Shown here: positions 24,663 through 25,616 of the stretch, piece by piece
Layout: each line of letters starts with the position of its first letter
Numbering within the stretch: the first letter of the stretch is position 1
DNA from: a virus
Virus record (IMG/VR): IMGVR_UViG_3300025586_000024
Coordinates: 1 to 25,616 of that record
Length of the DNA stretch: 25,616 nucleotides
Strand: one strand, 5' to 3'
Translations under genes and position numbers: made by a program
The notes under the pieces: model-generated
The model's database searches: none
What the model was told of the DNA's origin: nothing
What the model saw: the letters and a program-made list of their open reading frames with translations, nothing else

Positions 24663-24682
24663 TTTACTTCACCTCCTTTAAA

Positions 24683-25486
24683 TTAACCTCTATAAATACT
24701 CTCAAAATTAAAACGAGTGTAATTTGTAAATTCCCCGCATATTGTTAACGCAGGGCTTGAATCAACAGTGTTGAGATACCTTTTACCGTTGACATAATTA
24801 GAATCTACCCTTCCATCGTAAGAATATACGGCAGATTCAACCAGATAACCACCTTCTCCTACGGTACCAGTAGTGGAATCCAAGAAATTAAATTCCTGCT
24901 CCATTATAACAATTGTGTCAGATTCCTGGTACGCTTCGATAGCATCCGCAGCAGTAGTATTCGGAGCAACTAATACCAGTATATCGCCAGTACCAAGAAC
25001 ACCTTCTGCCGGAGTATCAGCGGGAGTATCAGTTAAGGTTACTTTGACATACCCAGTTCCGTTAGTTCCGCTGTCTTTTGCTCCAACAGATGCAATTGTA
25101 AGACTGTTTGTGCCAAGTATCATTGTTGATAAATCACCGCCACTCAATCCATTAAAATACAAATCGTTTGATGCAAATGCTGATACATCCAGAATTGCTA
25201 CTTCATCGCCAGCTCTAAAATAATCAGCCCAAATATTATCAATATCAAGAACTAATTTAGAACCACTCTGATCTCTAATAGGAATTTCTGGTATATAAGG
25301 CATATACTTCCAAGGGTTAGAAGTCTTATCGCTTGGCGCCCACAGACTAAATGCCGGAATCTTGCCACGGTTATATTTGTTGTCAACTGTAATAGAAATA
25401 CGATTAACTTTCCCGTTGTCCATAAAAGGATTTATTACTGCGCTTTCGCCGCCCAATCGGACGGCACCTCTTGATGTCATACCCAT
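24683..25486 (-). CDS. Putative head decoration or minor capsid protein
   Basis: 267 residues, immediately before the major capsid gene, with a strong SD (AGGAGGTGA, 6 bases before the ATG). It is beta-rich, with repeated turns such as KLVLDIDNIWADYFRAGDEV and LTIASVGAKDSGTNGTGYVK, where strands contain VKVTLTDTPADTPAE and GDILVLV. Position matches gpD-type decoration proteins that stabilise the shell, but 267 residues is long for gpD. It could alternatively be a spike or minor head protein. No catalytic motif seen. Confidence 0.5.
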   Translation of the reverse strand: MGMTSRGAVRLGGESAVINPFMDNGKVNRISITVDNKYNRGKIPAFSLWAPSDKTSNPWKYMPYIPEIPIRDQSGSKLVLDIDNIWADYFRAGDEVAILDVSAFASNDLYFNGLSGGDLSTMILGTNSLTIASVGAKDSGTNGTGYVKVTLTDTPADTPAEGVLGTGDILVLVAPNTTAADAIEAYQESDTIVIMEQEFNFLDSTTGTVGEGGYLVESAVYSYDGRVDSNYVNGKRYLNTVDSSPALTICGEFTNYTRFNFESIYRG

Positions 25487-25513
25487 TTAAAATCACCTCC
25501 TAAATATTTTTTT

Positions 25514-25615
25514 CTATCTGATTGGAATTACATTCCCTTTGCCAATTGATTGACCAACGGCGTAATCCTCCTGTTCGATTGTTTGTTTGTCTTTCTTTGC
25601 ATCTGCATGAAGTTC
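25514..25615 (-). CDS. C-terminal end of an upstream head gene (partial)
   Basis: The last 33 residues of a gene entering from the right edge, ending at TAG 25516-25514. The sequence is charged, then mixed (LHADAKKDKQTIEQEDYAVG, IGKGNVIPIR). A head protease or scaffold would be the usual neighbour upstream of the decoration and capsid genes, but the fragment is too short to identify. It ends 28 bases before the next ATG. Confidence 0.6.
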   Translation of the reverse strand, partial: ELHADAKKDKQTIEQEDYAVGQSIGKGNVIPIR

Positions 25616-25616
25616 G

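Noticed and set aside
1-25616. tRNA genes, CRISPR arrays, diversity-generating retroelement or transposon
   Set aside because: Reading both strands by eye, I saw no cloverleaf, no spaced direct repeats, no reverse transcriptase and no transposase.

Overview
The window is a continuous piece of a double-stranded DNA tailed-phage (or prophage) genome. It carries the end of the head region, a lysis group and almost the whole tail region. Every convincing gene lies on the minus strand, so transcription runs from the right end to the left. DNA is AT-rich, genes are packed tightly (many TAATG or ATGA overlaps), most genes have good Shine-Dalgarno sites, and the standard stop codons are used. The tail layout (tail tube, frameshifted chaperone, very long tape measure, gpM/DUF2460-like, gpL-like cysteine protein, NlpC/P60 protein, gpJ-like tip protein) is that of a long flexible, lambda-like siphovirus. 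The M15 peptidase and 3-TM holin imply a bacterial host with peptidoglycan, and the lambda-like tail tip suggests a Gram-negative one (inference). The host cannot be named from the sequence.

Layout in transcription order (right to left). 25616-23331: C-terminal end of an upstream gene, a beta-rich putative decoration or minor head protein, and a gpE-like major capsid protein with an extra domain. 23248-22079: a protein with a lysine-rich AT-hook tail and a beta-rich virion protein. 22021-17777: a glycosylation cassette made of a 960-residue glycosyltransferase-methyltransferase-glycosyltransferase fusion, a small helix-turn-helix protein and a second GT-B glycosyltransferase. 17784-16200: two small putative virion proteins and a fibre-like gene whose conserved C-terminal motif lies in another frame. 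16155-14730: a membrane-anchored coiled-coil protein, a small helical protein whose start sits in a hairpin, an M15 endolysin and a holin. 14714-12420: head-tail connector, stopper-like and tail-completion-like proteins, a 51-residue zinc-ribbon gene and a probable tail terminator. 12415-1: second zinc-ribbon protein, tail tube, the G/GT-type chaperone, a gene of unknown function, tape measure, tail-tip proteins and the start of a huge tip protein that leaves the window.

How it works together (inference). The head genes build the capsid, connector genes close it, and the tube polymerises on a tape measure held by G and its -1 frameshift product. The tip genes form the baseplate hub, host-wall hydrolase and receptor-binding tip. 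The block between capsid and connector, where lambda-like phages usually go straight on to connector genes, has instead acquired about 8.5 kb of surface, glycosylation and lysis genes.

The most noteworthy points are a complete -1 frameshift signal (internal SD-like sequence plus T TTT TTG) giving a 93-residue extension; a fibre gene broken by one base; the fusion enzyme, combined with an unusual density of N-A-S/T tripeptides in several nearby structural proteins; a start-codon hairpin in the lysis region; and small zinc-ribbon genes on both sides of the tail terminator gene.
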